From contig NZ_CP163435.1 in NCBI RefSeq assembly GCF_041051975.1, positions 3,100,001 through 3,164,000 of the forward strand: a stretch of DNA of 64,000 bases, read 5' to 3'. Under the pieces are notes generated by a model that was given only the letters and a program-made list of their open reading frames with translations, had not been told where the DNA came from and searched no databases. A program made the position numbers and the translations under genes. Origin of the DNA: Streptomyces sp. R21. Lineage in GTDB: Bacteria > Actinomycetota > Actinomycetes > Streptomycetales > Streptomycetaceae. Within the stretch, counting starts at the first letter, position 1; each line of letters begins with the position of its first letter. This document shows, in pieces, positions 21,301 to 29,818 of this stretch.

Positions 21301-21928
21301 CGGCCTGCCGCCCAAGGGGTTTGAGCTGCCTTCTGAGCTCGTCCGTCAGGTCCTGCACACGCGCGAGGTTGGCCTGCATCGCGTCCAGCTTCCGCAGCGC
21401 CTTCTCCTTGCGCTTGCGGTGCTTGAGGACGCCCGCGGCCTCCTCGATGAAGGCGCGGCGGCCCATCGGATCGGCGTGCAGAACGGAGTCGAGCTGGCCC
21501 TGGCCGACGATGACGTGCATCTCGCGGCCGATGCCGGAGTCGGACAGCAGTTCCTGGATGTCGAGGAGGCGGCAGGTGTCGCCGTTGATCTGGTACTCGC
21601 TGCCGCCGTTGCGGAACATGATCCGCGTGATGGTGACCTCGGCGTACTCGATGGGCAGCGCGCCGTCGGAGTTGTCGATGGTGAGAGACACCTCGGCCCG
21701 GCCGAGCGGCGGCCGACCGGTGGTGCCGGCGAAGATGACGTCCTCCATCTTGCCGCCGCGCAGCGACTTGGCACCCTGTTCGCCCATCACCCAGCTGAGC
21801 GCGTCCACGACATTGGACTTGCCCGAGCCGTTGGGACCGACGACGCACGTGATGCCCGGCTCGAACCGCAGCGTGGTGGCCGAGGCGAACGATTTGAACC
21901 CGCGCAGGGTCAGGGCCTTGAGGTGCAC
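18377..21928 (-). CDS. smc: Chromosome segregation ATPase SMC
   Basis: Condensin subunit that compacts and aligns chromosomes, important at sporulation septation. The 1183 residues have Walker A GPNGSGKSNVVDALSWVMGEQ near the N-terminus, two long coiled-coil arms rich in Glu/Arg/Ala, and a hinge near the middle. The C-terminal ABC signature LSGGERSLTAVALLVSIF is followed by Walker B YVMDEVEAALDD. The GTG at 21928 gives the normal VHLKALTLRGFKSF start; in-frame sequence upstream is unlike the family. No ScpA/B genes are nearby. Confidence 0.96.
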   Translation of the reverse strand: MHLKALTLRGFKSFASATTLRFEPGITCVVGPNGSGKSNVVDALSWVMGEQGAKSLRGGKMEDVIFAGTTGRPPLGRAEVSLTIDNSDGALPIEYAEVTITRIMFRNGGSEYQINGDTCRLLDIQELLSDSGIGREMHVIVGQGQLDSVLHADPMGRRAFIEEAAGVLKHRKRKEKALRKLDAMQANLARVQDLTDELRRQLKPLGRQAAVARRAAVIQADLRDARLRLLADDLVRLRSALQTEVADEAALKERKDAAEAELKKALQREALLEDEVRQLTPRLQRAQQTWYELSQLAERVRGTVSLADARVKSASSAPPEERRGREPEDMEREAARIREQEAELEAALEAAEHALEDTVAHRADLERELTAEERRLKDVARAIADRREGLARLNGQVNAARSRAASAQAEIDRLAAARDEAQERAVTAQEEYEQLKAEVDGLDAGDEELSARHDEARHALAEAEAALTAAREAATTAERRRAATRARHEALALGLRRKDGTGALLGAKDRLTGLLGPAAELLSVAPGYEVPLAAAFGTAADAIAVTTPAAAAEAIRLLRKQDAGRAALLLAGTADVPLEERHDGPPYAADLVRGPEELMPAVRRLLRGIVVVGTLEDAEDLVYARPEVTAVTAEGDLLGAHFAHGGSAGAPSLLEVQASVDEAAAELEELAVRCEELAGAQHRAAERRGECAGLVEELGERRRAAEREKSSVAQQLGRLAGQARGAAGEAERSTAAAVRAQDALDRALEEAEELAERLAVAEEMPVEEEPDTGVRDRLAADGANARQTEMEARLQVRTHEERVKGLAGRADSLDRAARAEREARARAEQRRARLRHEAAVAEAVASGARQLLAHVEVSLARAEEERTAADAAKARREQELGQARARGRDLKAELDKLTDSVHRGEVLGAEKRLRIEQLESKALEELGVEPAGLVADYGPDQLVPPSLPAEGEELPEDPEHPRNQPRQFHRAEQEKRLKSAERAYQQLGKVNPLALEEFAALEERHKFLSEQLEDLKKTRADLLQVVKEVDERVEQVFTEAYRDTAVQFEGVFSRLFPGGEGRLILTDPDNMLTTGVDVEARPPGKKVKRLSLLSGGERSLTAVALLVSIFKARPSPFYVMDEVEAALDDTNLQRLIRIMQELQEASQLIVITHQKRTMEVADALYGVSMQGDGVSKVISQRLR

Positions 21929-22045
21929 GCCGCTGGACTCTACCTTCCGCCCGTATCTCACTCCATGAACGCGCGGTTTCACACATGAACGTGCAGGGCA
22001 CACCAGACGTTAAAGAGAGTGGAAGCGTGCACGGGGGCAAGAAAG

Positions 22046-22070
22046 AAGGGACGCCTGAGCGGCGTCCCTT
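22046..22070 (-). terminator. Rho-independent terminator after small coiled-coil gene
   Basis: Perfect 10-bp arms AAGGGACGCC (22046-22055) and GGCGTCCCTT (22061-22070), 5-nt loop. On the minus strand the stem is followed by TTCTTTCTTG, so it terminates transcription coming from 22147-22356, ahead of smc. Confidence 0.85.
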
Positions 22071-22146
22071 GCAACTCTGACAACTGAGCGGCTGAATACG
22101 GGCAGCCCAACCACCGCTGTCATAGTGGTGCTACGAGGTGCAGTGA

Positions 22147-22356
22147 TCAGGTGAGCGCAGGCTCCGCCTGGGGTACGTCAATGCTGTCGAGAAGCGAGTC
22201 CGAGTCGTGAGAAGCGGCAGCCGCGAGCGCGTCGTTCTCGGCCTGAATCCGTACGAGTTCGGATTCGAGGTCCTGGACGCGCTGCTGGAGCCGTCGCATC
22301 TCGGCGATGAGTCGCGGGTCGGAGCCGCCGACGTAACCGAGAAGCGCCTTTGCCAT
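22147..22356 (-). CDS. Small conserved coiled-coil protein
   Basis: A 69-residue protein starting MAKALLGYVGGSDPRLIAEMRRL and continuing into a heptad-rich helix (QQRVQDLESELVRIQAENDALAA) with an acidic, Ser-rich tail. A GGAGGACC ribosome site precedes the ATG at 22356. The gene sits between acyP and smc and has its own strong terminator. Small proteins of this form are conserved in actinobacteria. Its role is unknown; the coiled coil suggests dimerisation or a partner protein. Confidence 0.75.
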   Translation of the reverse strand: MAKALLGYVGGSDPRLIAEMRRLQQRVQDLESELVRIQAENDALAAAASHDSDSLLDSIDVPQAEPALT

Positions 22357-22745
22357 GATGGATGGTCCTCCACACTGAGTGACCGACCGATGCGGTGTGG
22401 GTCGATAGGTCGTGAGGGAATCGCACCCGCGATGCTTGACACTTGCTAAATTCTTGCTGCCGTTCCACATGCCAAACAGCTAAGGTGCGCGGGGCTTTCA
22501 GCGTCTCACCAAAAAGTTTGACGGTCAACACGATCACGCCCTGTATTGGCGGGCAACCCGGGGGCGCGCGGCTCTGAAACGGCTGCGCTGCGACTCCTGC
22601 GGGACCCTGAGGGCGGGGAGATCACCGTTACTTGCGGAGCCTCCCACGACGAGCCGTTCTTGGCAACCACCAGGTCATTTCTGTCGCGGGCACGTGCGCC
22701 TGGCATACCGCACTCCCCCGGCCTGGGGTGTTGTCGTCGAAAACA
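22357..22745. other. Intergenic region between small coiled-coil gene and acyP
   Basis: 389 bp with lower G+C near 22430-22530. Open frames here lack the codon bias of the genome. The leader and promoter of the small coiled-coil gene should lie at its left end. No RNA gene, repeat or strong hairpin is apparent. Confidence 0.45.
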
Positions 22746-23027
22746 TCAGCGGATCGCGAAGCTGTCGTAGTGGCCGCGGGGCGTGTCCCAGATCTCAGTC
22801 ACTCCGTCCACACGCCCGGGTGTGTCGTCGCCCTGGAGCCAGTCGAGCAGAGCCTGACATCCGTCCCGTGGGCCCTCGGCGACCACTTGGACCCGTCCGT
22901 CGTCCAAATTGAGAGCAAAGCCACTCAGCCTGCCGATCTCCAGCGCCCTGGCCCGTGTGTACCAGCGGAAACCCACGCCTTGGACCCGTCCGCGCACCCA
23001 CGCCACGAGCCGTGCATCCTCGTTCAT
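22746..23027 (-). CDS. acyP: Acylphosphatase
   Basis: Hydrolyses acyl phosphates. The 93-residue ferredoxin-like protein shows the active-site loop [10 protein letters not shown] with its catalytic Arg, and the catalytic Asn in [18 protein letters not shown]. Length is normal. The ATG at 23027 is the only sensible start. It is transcribed towards the smc cluster and divergently from the CAP-domain gene at 23159. Confidence 0.93.
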   Translation of the reverse strand: MNEDARLVAWVRGRVQGVGFRWYTRARALEIGRLSGFALNLDDGRVQVVAEGPRDGCQALLDWLQGDDTPGRVDGVTEIWDTPRGHYDSFAIR

Positions 23028-23158
23028 GGGTGCACGCTAACGGGCCAATTGCACTCGGAGCACTTCCTCCACTTGCGCCATGGGGTACCGTCCCGACCCA
23101 ATGAGCCTCACTCGTTCGGGTGAGGCACGTTGCCCGCAAGGACGAGGAAGGCCAGGAG

Positions 23159-24127
23159 ATGGGACGCCACCGACGCGCTGCCGCCGGCCGCGCCGCCACA
23201 GGCCGCGCCACCGGGGTCACGGATACACACACGGACCTCACGGAGAGCTACGGCCCCGAGAACCTCTACGGCTACGCCATGGCCAGTACTACCCCGGCCG
23301 GCAGCCGTACACACCGCCGGAGGAAGAAAGCCGTGACGCCGGTGCGCACCGGCCTGCTCGGCGTCTCGGCCGCAGTGGCCCTGGGCACCGTCGCCGTGGC
23401 GACCGGCGTGCTCCCGGGCAGCGACAACTACGCCCTCGGGGGTGGCAGCGGCAACTCCGACAAGGTGCAGGCCGCGGGCTCCCCGTCGAGCGTGCAGACG
23501 CAGCTGGGCGGTACGTCGGGCAGCGCGGACGACCGCGACGACGACCAGTCGACGAGCCGGGACGCCGACCGCGCCTCCTCGCCGTCTTCCTCGCCCTCCC
23601 CATCGGCGTCGGCGTCGACCACCGCTCCCGCGAAGAAGACGCCCTCGAAGGAGCCCGCCGCCAAGCCGAGCAAGACCAAGACCCCTTCGAAGCCGGGCAA
23701 GACGGCCACGAAGGCTCCGAAGACCACCGCCCCGGTGACGGTGTCCGCCGAGGCCGCGGCCTCGGCCGAGGTGCTCAAGCTGGTCAACGTGGAGCGGTCC
23801 AAGGTCGGCTGCAGCCCGGTGTCGGCGAACAGCGCGCTGTCGGATCTGGCCTCGGCCTTCAGCGAGGACATGGCCGCGCGCGGCTTCTTCGACCACACCG
23901 ACCCGAGCGGCGCGAGCCCCTGGGACCGGGCGGCGAAGGCCGGCATCACCAGCCTGGGCGGCGAGAACATCGCCCGCGGCCAGGCCGACGCGGCCGCCGT
24001 GATGGACGCCTGGATGAACAGCCCCGGCCACCGCGCCAACATCCTGAACTGCGACTTCAAGACTCTCGGCGTGGGCGTCCACATGGGCTCCGGCGGCCCT
24101 TGGTGGACGCAGGACTTCGGCTACTGA
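23159..24127 (+). CDS. Secreted CAP (SCP/PR1) domain protein
   Basis: A 322-residue exported protein. A basic N-terminus (GRHRRAAAGR, THRRRKKAV) is followed by a membrane or signal segment (TGLLGVSAAVALGTVAVATGVL), and then a long Ser/Pro/Lys/Thr linker of about 110 residues. The C-terminal CAP domain begins LKLVNVERSKVGCSPV and carries the family motifs FFDHTDPSG, GGENIARG and WMNSPGHRANIL. The two cysteines likely pair. The ATG at 23159 follows GAGGAAG at 23144-23150. CAP proteins are cell-wall or extracellular; no enzymatic role can be assigned here. Confidence 0.88.
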   Translation: MGRHRRAAAGRAATGRATGVTDTHTDLTESYGPENLYGYAMASTTPAGSRTHRRRKKAVTPVRTGLLGVSAAVALGTVAVATGVLPGSDNYALGGGSGNSDKVQAAGSPSSVQTQLGGTSGSADDRDDDQSTSRDADRASSPSSSPSPSASASTTAPAKKTPSKEPAAKPSKTKTPSKPGKTATKAPKTTAPVTVSAEAAASAEVLKLVNVERSKVGCSPVSANSALSDLASAFSEDMAARGFFDHTDPSGASPWDRAAKAGITSLGGENIARGQADAAAVMDAWMNSPGHRANILNCDFKTLGVGVHMGSGGPWWTQDFGY

Positions 24128-24142
24128 CCCTCACTCACACGG

Positions 24143-24175
24143 ATGCCCCGGAACGGCTGTCGCCGTCCGGGGCAT
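24143..24175. terminator. Terminator between CAP gene and flavodoxin gene
   Basis: Arms ATGCCCCGGA (24143-24152) and TCCGGGGCAT (24166-24175) pair perfectly between convergent genes. Confidence 0.8.
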
Positions 24176-24197
24176 TCGCGTATGCGGGCGGTGCGGG

Positions 24198-24782
24198 TTA
24201 CGCGGCCGCGCGGCCCCGGGCGAAGGTGCGTGCCGTCTCCGTGACACGGCGTCCGAGGTGTTCGGCGGTGGCCACGTCGGCCTTGTGGACGGCGTCGGGG
24301 CCCTCGTCGTTGTTGGTCTGGGCGGCCGCGCCCGCGAAGACGCCGAGACGGTTGAGGTCGTGCTCGGAGGCCTCGCTGGTGTTCCAGCCCGGGTGCAGGC
24401 CGAGGTTGACCCAGTGCATGCCGTGCTGTGCGGCGAGGATCTGGAAGAACTGCAGGGTGTGCAGCTTGTCACCGCTCTTGGAGCCGGAGTTGGTGAACCC
24501 GGCGGCCAGCTTGTCCTTCCAGTCCAGCCCGAACCAGCGCTTCGAGGACGCCTCCGCGAAGACGTGGAAGGCGCCGGACGCGGTGCCCATGTAGGTCGGC
24601 GAGCCGAAGACGATCGCGTCCGAGGCGTCGAGGGCCGCCCACTGCTCCTCGGTGATCTCGGCGACGTTGATGAGGTGCACCTCGGCGCCGGCGTCGGCGG
24701 CACCCGAGCGGACCGCCTCGGCGAGGACGGCCGTGTGGCCGTAGCCGGAGTGATAGGCGATGGAGACGACGGGCGTGGTCAC
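24198..24782 (-). CDS. Flavodoxin-fold NAD(P)H:quinone oxidoreductase-like protein
   Basis: A 194-residue flavodoxin-like reductase related to WrbA/NAD(P)H-dependent FMN reductases. The FMN phosphate loop is YHSGYGHTAVLA near residue 10, the second FMN loop is SPTYMGTASGAFHVFAE, and FTNSGSKSGDK is the third flavin-contact segment. It starts with GTG. It is divergent from an HxlR regulator with palindromic sites between them, so it is very likely the regulator's target, perhaps in quinone or electrophile stress. The substrate is not proven by sequence. Confidence 0.85.
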   Translation of the reverse strand: MTTPVVSIAYHSGYGHTAVLAEAVRSGAADAGAEVHLINVAEITEEQWAALDASDAIVFGSPTYMGTASGAFHVFAEASSKRWFGLDWKDKLAAGFTNSGSKSGDKLHTLQFFQILAAQHGMHWVNLGLHPGWNTSEASEHDLNRLGVFAGAAAQTNNDEGPDAVHKADVATAEHLGRRVTETARTFARGRAAA

Positions 24783-24858
24783 GATGGGTACTCCTTGAAA
24801 GCGGTCACGAACAGCACCCAGAAGGAAGCCGCTGCTCGGTGGCGATAATAAAAGGAAA

Positions 24859-24896
24859 GCACTAACTTCTAGTTAGTGCAACCTTCTGGTTAGCGC
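24859..24896. promoter_or_regulatory. Tandem palindromic operator of the HxlR-type regulator
   Basis: A perfect palindrome, GCACTAACT-TCT-AGTTAGTGC (24859-24879), is followed at once by a degenerate copy, GCAACC-TTCT-GGTTAGC, ending near 24894. The site lies in the 136-bp space between the divergent flavodoxin and HxlR genes and would overlap both promoters. Inferred: autoregulation and repression of the reductase gene. Confidence 0.8.
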
Positions 24897-24918
24897 TGTA
24901 TCGGAGTATGCTCCGCGT

Positions 24919-25356
24919 ATGGAAAACCTCGCGCAGGCCGCTGAACGCACCGAGAGCGGCGAGAGCACCGCGTTCGACGATGTCAGGGACCTCGCGTTCG
25001 ACGTGTTCGCCAGGAGCTGCCCGTCCCGGGGCACGCTGGAGCACGTCACCGGACGCTGGGGGGCGCTCACGCTGGGCGCGCTGCACGACGGCTCGTTCCG
25101 CTTCAACGAACTGCGCCGGCGCGTCGACGGCGTCAGCGAGAAGATGCTCTCCCAGACCCTGCACGCGCTGGAGCGCGACGGCCTGGTGCACCGCGAGGCA
25201 CAGCCCACCAATCCGCCGCGCGTCGACTACCGGCTCACACCGCTCGGCGAGGAGATCGCCGAGCGCCTGCTGGGCCTCATCCGCTTCGTGGAGGGCCGGA
25301 TGGACGACGTCCTGGCGGCCCGCGAGTCCTACGACGAGGCGCGCGGCGCCCGCTGA
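24919..25356 (+). CDS. HxlR-family transcriptional regulator
   Basis: A 145-residue winged-helix regulator. The HxlR core is plain: [22 protein letters not shown] (with one Cys, the family redox/electrophile-sensing position), [31 protein letters not shown] (recognition helix and turn) and [12 protein letters not shown] (wing). The N-terminal extension of about 30 residues is acidic. It is divergent from the flavodoxin-like reductase and overlaps the 3' end of mutM by 28 bp tail to tail. The single Cys suggests thiol-based sensing, as known for some relatives. Confidence 0.88.
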   Translation: MENLAQAAERTESGESTAFDDVRDLAFDVFARSCPSRGTLEHVTGRWGALTLGALHDGSFRFNELRRRVDGVSEKMLSQTLHALERDGLVHREAQPTNPPRVDYRLTPLGEEIAERLLGLIRFVEGRMDDVLAARESYDEARGAR

Positions 25357-26189
25357 CAGCGCGGGCAGAAGTAGCTGGACCGGTTCATCCACGCGCGCCG
25401 GCGCATCGGCGTCCCGCACCGGCGGCAGGGCTCGCCCTCGCGCCCGTACGCGTCGAGCGACCGGTCGAAGTAGCCCGACTCGCCGTTGACGTTGACGTAC
25501 AGGCTGTCGAAGCTGGTGCCGCCGGCCGCGAGCGCGTCGTTCATGACGTCGCGGATGTGGCCGAGCAGCTCGGTGGTGCGCGGCCGGGTGAAGGTGTCCG
25601 CGGGGCGCTCGTAGTGCAGCTTGGAGCGCCAGAGCGCCTCGTCGGCGTAGATGTTGCCGACTCCACTGATCAGTGACTGGTCGAGCAGTGCGCGCTTGAT
25701 GGTCGTGCGCCGGGCGCGCAGGGCCTTGTGGAACGCGGTGTCGTCGAACAGGGGATCCAGCGGGTCGCGCGCGATGTGTGCGATGACGTCCGGGAGACCG
25801 TCGGGGGTGTTCTCGTGCAGGGAGAGCCCGCCGAAGGTGCGCTGGTCGACGAAGCGCAGCTCGGTGCCGAGAGCGTCCTCGAACCGGATGCGGACGCGCA
25901 GGTGCTTCTCGTCCGGGGCGTCCTCGGGCTGCACCAGGAGCTGACCGCTCATACCGAGGTGCGCGAGCACGGAGAACGGCGAGTCGTCGAGCGGCAGCCA
26001 CAGGTACTTGCCGCGGCGCCTGGCCTCGCCCACGCGATGCCCCGCGAGCGCCTTCGCGAAGCCCTCGGGCCCCGCCAGATGCCGCCGGACGGCCCGCGGA
26101 TGCCGTACCTCGACGGTCTTCACCGCCCGCCCGCTGACCCAGCGTTCCAGGCCGCGCCGGACGACTTCGACCTCGGGCAACTCGGGCAC
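25329..26189 (-). CDS. mutM: Formamidopyrimidine-DNA glycosylase
   Basis: Base-excision repair enzyme removing oxidised purines such as 8-oxoguanine. After removal of the initiator Met (GTG start) the N-terminus is [14 protein letters not shown] with the catalytic Pro1 and Glu2. The helix-two-turn-helix [16 protein letters not shown] and the C-terminal zinc finger ([10 protein letters not shown], then YFCPRCQ) are intact. 286 residues, as usual. It follows rnc on the same strand, separated by a terminator-like hairpin. Confidence 0.95.
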   Translation of the reverse strand: MPELPEVEVVRRGLERWVSGRAVKTVEVRHPRAVRRHLAGPEGFAKALAGHRVGEARRRGKYLWLPLDDSPFSVLAHLGMSGQLLVQPEDAPDEKHLRVRIRFEDALGTELRFVDQRTFGGLSLHENTPDGLPDVIAHIARDPLDPLFDDTAFHKALRARRTTIKRALLDQSLISGVGNIYADEALWRSKLHYERPADTFTRPRTTELLGHIRDVMNDALAAGGTSFDSLYVNVNGESGYFDRSLDAYGREGEPCRRCGTPMRRRAWMNRSSYFCPRCQRAPRASS

Positions 26190-26210
26190 GGCGCTCCTCC
26201 GGAAGGGAAC

Positions 26211-26248
26211 GAGACCCGTCGCGCCGCGGACGCGGTACGACGGGTCTC
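26211..26248 (-). terminator. Hairpin between rnc and mutM
   Basis: Perfect 11-bp arms GAGACCCGTCG (26211-26221) and CGACGGGTCTC (26238-26248) with a 16-nt loop, just after rnc and before the mutM start. Could end the rpmF-rnc transcript or be a processing site. Confidence 0.65.
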
Positions 26249-26288
26249 GGATACTTCGCCTACTCCTGCAAGACCGGTTACGAAGGAT

Positions 26289-27152
26289 TCAGGCCGTGGC
26301 CGGGTCGCTCGCCGGAACCGAGGGGGTGTCGGTGTCGACAGTCTCCTCGGTGACCTGGGCCGACGCCTCGGCAGCCTGGGCTGCCTGCTCGGCGGCCCGG
26401 GCCGACTTCGCGCGTTCGTCCGCGGCGGAACGGATCGCACGCCACGCGGACTCCGCGGCCTGCTGCTCCGCCTCCTTCTTGCTGCGGCCGGTGCCGGTGC
26501 CGTACGAGACGCCTCCGACGCGGGCGGCAGCAGTAAAGGTCTTCTCGTGATCCGGACCGGTCTCCGAGACCAGGTACTCGGGAACCCCGAGCCCCTCGGT
26601 CGCGGTGAGCTCCTGGAGACTGGTCTTCCAGTCCAGGCCGGCACCGAGATTCGATGACTTCTCGATCAGCGGGTCGAAGAGACGGTGGACGAGTTCGCCC
26701 GCCGCGTCGAGACCCTGGTCGAGATAGACAGCGCCGATCACCGCTTCAAGGGTGTCGGCGAGGATGGACGCCTTGTCCCGGCCTCCCGTGCCCTCTTCAC
26801 CACGGCCGAGCCGGATGAAGGAGCCCAGTTCGAGACCACGACCGACCTCCGCCAGCGCACGCGAGTTGACCACCGCGGCCCGCAACTTGGCCAGTTGGCC
26901 TTCGGGCAGGTCGGGGTGGGTGCGATACAGCGTGTCCGTGACCACGAGGCCGAGTACGGAGTCCCCGAGGAACTCCAGACGCTCGTTGGTCGGCAGACCG
27001 CCGTTCTCGTATGCGTACGAACGGTGGGTCAGCGCACGCACCAGAAGGGCGGACTCGAGCTTGTACCCGAGCCGCCCTTCCAGAAGCGTGTGGGACGAGG
27101 CTGTGTTGTCCGCCTTTTTCTTGGCGTTTGAATCCGCCTTGGCGTCAGACAT
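26289..27152 (-). CDS. rnc: Ribonuclease III (AbsB)
   Basis: Double-strand-specific endoribonuclease. In S. coelicolor the gene is absB, a global regulator of antibiotic synthesis. The 287 residues have the catalytic signature [16 protein letters not shown] near residue 65, further acidic residues in [14 protein letters not shown], and a C-terminal dsRNA-binding domain ([19 protein letters not shown] ending [16 protein letters not shown]). An Ala/Glu-rich tail follows. The ATG at 27152 gives the MSDAKAD start. It lies 19 bp after rpmF, so the two are cotranscribed. Confidence 0.95.
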   Translation of the reverse strand: MSDAKADSNAKKKADNTASSHTLLEGRLGYKLESALLVRALTHRSYAYENGGLPTNERLEFLGDSVLGLVVTDTLYRTHPDLPEGQLAKLRAAVVNSRALAEVGRGLELGSFIRLGRGEEGTGGRDKASILADTLEAVIGAVYLDQGLDAAGELVHRLFDPLIEKSSNLGAGLDWKTSLQELTATEGLGVPEYLVSETGPDHEKTFTAAARVGGVSYGTGTGRSKKEAEQQAAESAWRAIRSAADERAKSARAAEQAAQAAEASAQVTEETVDTDTPSVPASDPATA

Positions 27153-27171
27153 CAGACCTCTCACCAGCCGC

Positions 27172-27345
27172 TCAGACCTCGAGGACCTGGCGCTTGTTGT
27201 AGGTGCCGCAAGCGGGGCACGCGATGTGCTGCAGCTTGGGCTCGTGGCAGCGCTCGCACGCAACCAGGGTGGGGACCGCAGCCTTCCACTGCGACCGGCG
27301 GTGGCGCGTGTTGCTGCGCGACATCTTCCGCTTCGGAACAGCCAC
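27172..27345 (-). CDS. rpmF: Ribosomal protein L32 (zinc-ribbon form)
   Basis: A 57-residue large-subunit protein. [20 protein letters not shown] is followed by the zinc ribbon [18 protein letters not shown] with two CxxC pairs, so this is the zinc-containing version. The start is the GTG at 27345, directly before AVPKRKM. It is 2 bp after the YceD-family gene and 19 bp before rnc, the conserved order yceD-rpmF-rnc. Confidence 0.97.
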   Translation of the reverse strand: MAVPKRKMSRSNTRHRRSQWKAAVPTLVACERCHEPKLQHIACPACGTYNKRQVLEV

Positions 27346-27347
27346 GG

Positions 27348-28001
27348 CTACTTCTCCTGCTTCTCGTCGACGGGCGCTGATAGAGGCGCGTCGCCGCTCA
27401 ACTCGTCCTTCTCGCCGTCTCCGGATGAACCAGCGAGTCCCTGCAGTGCCGCCCAACGGATGTCGACGGCGTCGTGGTGGTGGTCCGGGTCGTCCGCGAG
27501 CCGCACTCCGCACTGGGAGCACAGGCCGGGGCAGTCGTCCTGATCCACCGGCTGCATCGGCAGTGCGAGCACTACCGCATCACGCAGCACGGGTTCGAGG
27601 TCGAACAGGCCGTCCTCGATGAAGAGCGTGTCCTCGTCTTCCTCGGCGTCGTCGGCCGGTTCCGCTTTGGGGCGGCCCCGGTCGTCGGCGTCAGGGTACG
27701 AGAACATCTCCTGGAAGTCCGTTTCGAGCGCCAGCTCTAGCGGCTCCAGACACCTTACGCACTCCCCCTTGGCCAGTGCACGGGCGGTGCCTGTGACAAG
27801 CACCCCTTCCATGACCGACTCGAGCCGGAGCTCAAGTTCCACCGGGGCGCCTTCCGGCACTCCGATGACTCCCTCGATACCGAAGTCCTTGGGAGCGTCG
27901 ATCGTGCGGGTCAGGCGCTGCAGCGCGCCAGGACGCCGCCCCAGCTCGTGTGTGTCGAACACGAGAGGGTTGCGGTGGTCAAGGCGGGCGTTCAGGGCCA
28001 T
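27348..28001 (-). CDS. YceD/DUF177 family protein
   Basis: A 217-residue DUF177 protein. The family is tied to 23S rRNA accumulation and is almost always found with rpmF, as here. The conserved core [22 protein letters not shown] and the later [16 protein letters not shown] are present, the latter two giving a CxxC-like pair. The C-terminal tail is acidic and low-complexity. It is the first gene of the yceD-rpmF-rnc group. Confidence 0.9.
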   Translation of the reverse strand: MALNARLDHRNPLVFDTHELGRRPGALQRLTRTIDAPKDFGIEGVIGVPEGAPVELELRLESVMEGVLVTGTARALAKGECVRCLEPLELALETDFQEMFSYPDADDRGRPKAEPADDAEEDEDTLFIEDGLFDLEPVLRDAVVLALPMQPVDQDDCPGLCSQCGVRLADDPDHHHDAVDIRWAALQGLAGSSGDGEKDELSGDAPLSAPVDEKQEK

Positions 28002-28142
28002 TCCTGCTTTCGATCTTCGAAACTCGTGGGGGTTGCCGCCCCTGGTGTTCCCGGGCAGCTGTGATCGCGGACGTACGCGCGACCGAAGAGCCAGGATACT
28101 GGACCTTTCGCCATCGGCCCAATCCGGTGCCCGGTACCGGCC

Positions 28143-29198
28143 TCAGTGGCCGCCGCGCCCCTGTTCGTAGGCCCGCAGCTGCTCCGCGCTGATCATGCCC
28201 GTGTCGAAGAGGCTGGTCTCGTCCAGGGCGTGCGTCTGCTGCTGCGGCTCGGGCTGGGCGTAGGCCTGCTGCCCGTGGTTGACGGCGTTCTGGTCGTACG
28301 CCGCCTGCTGCTGGTCGTAGCCCTGCTGCGGGTACGCGGCGTACGGATCGGCCTGCTGGTAGCCGTACGGGTCCTGCTGGGCGTACTGCTGCTGGTAGCC
28401 GTAGGCGTCCACCGGCTGGGGGGCGGCCTGCTGCTGGTAGCCGTACGGGTCCTGCGGCTGTTCCGCGGGGGCGGGGGCGTCCGAGAGGTCCGCGAGGCCG
28501 GCCAGGTAGTCGGCGTCGCTGGTGTGCGCGCCGGACGTCCCGTCGTCGCCCAGGTCGCTCAGGTCGTCGCTGGCGATCCGGCCGTGCAGCGTCTGGCGGC
28601 CGCGGCCGACCGCCTCCAGGGTCTTGGCGAGGACGGCCTCGAAGGCGCCGAGCTTCACGTCGACGTATTCGTCGGCGTTGCGGCGCAGCGTCTCGGGGTC
28701 GTGGCTGCGCTCGGGGGCGTCCTCGTCCTCGTAGCCCTGCTCGTCGGTGCCGGGGCCGGTGCCGAGGAGCTTCTCGCGGCCGCGGCCGACGGAGCCGAGG
28801 GTCTTGGTGAGGACGACCTCGAAGTTGGCGAGCTTGGAGTCGACGTAGTCGTCGGCCTCCGCGCGGACCTGCTCGGCCTCCTGGCGGGCCTCGGCGAGGA
28901 TGCGCTCGGCCTCGTTCTGGGAGCGGCGGGCGACCTCGGTGTCGGAGATCAGGGAGCCGCGCTCGGCGTGCGCGGTCTCGATGATCCGCTGGGCCTCCTG
29001 GCGGGCCTGCTCGACCATGTGCTCCTGGTCGCCGATGAGCTCCTGGGCCTGGGCGAGGGAGCCGGGCAGTGCCTGGCGCACTTCTTCGAGCATCGAGAGC
29101 AGCTCGGCGCGGTTGACCACGCACGAGGCCGACATGGGCATCGACCGGGCGCCGGACACCGACGAGACGATCTCATCGAGCTTCTTCTGCACGTCCAC
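28143..29198 (-). CDS. DivIVA-like coiled-coil protein with Q/Y-rich repeats
   Basis: A 351-residue cytoplasmic protein. The first 150 residues form a heptad-rich coiled coil (AQELIGDQEHMVEQARQEAQ, ERILAEARQEAEQVRAEADD) like ATP-synthase b-subunit or DivIVA-type proteins. A duplicated segment follows: DDYVDSKLANFEVVLTKTL and DEYVDVKLGAFEAVLAKTL, each followed by GRGR. The last 120 residues are Gln/Tyr-rich with DPYGYQQ repeats. The GTG at 29198 is the start. Similar proteins are annotated as cell-division initiation proteins in Streptomyces, but the role is unproven. Confidence 0.75.
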   Translation of the reverse strand: MDVQKKLDEIVSSVSGARSMPMSASCVVNRAELLSMLEEVRQALPGSLAQAQELIGDQEHMVEQARQEAQRIIETAHAERGSLISDTEVARRSQNEAERILAEARQEAEQVRAEADDYVDSKLANFEVVLTKTLGSVGRGREKLLGTGPGTDEQGYEDEDAPERSHDPETLRRNADEYVDVKLGAFEAVLAKTLEAVGRGRQTLHGRIASDDLSDLGDDGTSGAHTSDADYLAGLADLSDAPAPAEQPQDPYGYQQQAAPQPVDAYGYQQQYAQQDPYGYQQADPYAAYPQQGYDQQQAAYDQNAVNHGQQAYAQPEPQQQTHALDETSLFDTGMISAEQLRAYEQGRGGH

Positions 29199-29301
29199 CG
29201 TGTGCTCGCCACTCTCTACAGCTGTGATGGAGACGGACGGGTCGACTGTACGACCACTCCCGCCCCGGCCGACACCTGGTGACGGACCGTCAGCTCCCGG
29301 C

Positions 29302-29329
29302 GGGCGCCTCAGTCCTTCTTCAGGCGCCC
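29302..29329 (-). terminator. Hairpin overlapping the coaD stop
   Basis: GGGCGCCT (29302-29309) and AGGCGCCC (29322-29329) are perfect 8-bp arms. They span the last codons of coaD and its stop codon. Confidence 0.5.
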
Positions 29330-29818
29330 CTTGAGTGCTTCGAGAACCGGCGGCGGCACCAGGTGGGACACGTCGCCGCCCCAGGTCGCGACCTCCTTGA
29401 CGAGGGAGGACGACAGGAAGCTGTAGGTGGGGTTGGTGGGGACGAAGAGGGTCTCCACACCCGACAGGCCGTTGTTCATCTGGGCCATCTGCAGCTCGTA
29501 GTCGAAGTCACTGACGGCGCGCAGGCCCTTGACGATGGCCGGGATGTCGCGCTCCTTGCAGAAGTCGACGAGGAGTCCGTGGAACGACTCCACCTCCACG
29601 TTGCCGTAGTCGGCGGTGACCTGGCGGAGCAGTTCGAGGCGCTCCTCCACGGTGAACAGGCCCTTCTTGGCCTGATTGATCATCACGACGACATGCACCA
29701 CGTCGTACAGCTTGGAGGCGCGGGCAATGATGTCGAGGTGTCCATTGGTCACAGGGTCGTACGACCCGGGACAGACGGCGCGGCGCAACTGAGATCCCTC
29801 GCTCTCCGGTCCGGTCAT
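29309..29818 (-). CDS. coaD: Phosphopantetheine adenylyltransferase
   Basis: Fourth step of coenzyme A synthesis, adenylating 4'-phosphopantetheine. The 169 residues show the nucleotidyltransferase motif [16 protein letters not shown] with the T/HxGH element, then [19 protein letters not shown] and the C-terminal [19 protein letters not shown]. The ATG at 29818 overlaps the rsmD stop (ATGA), so the two are translationally coupled, the usual rsmD-coaD pair. Confidence 0.96.
   Translation of the reverse strand: MTGPESEGSQLRRAVCPGSYDPVTNGHLDIIARASKLYDVVHVVVMINQAKKGLFTVEERLELLRQVTADYGNVEVESFHGLLVDFCKERDIPAIVKGLRAVSDFDYELQMAQMNNGLSGVETLFVPTNPTYSFLSSSLVKEVATWGGDVSHLVPPPVLEALKGRLKKD

Noticed and set aside
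22546..22770. A 74-residue open frame between the coiled-coil gene and acyP
   Set aside because: It runs into the acyP gene antisense and has no supporting codon pattern.
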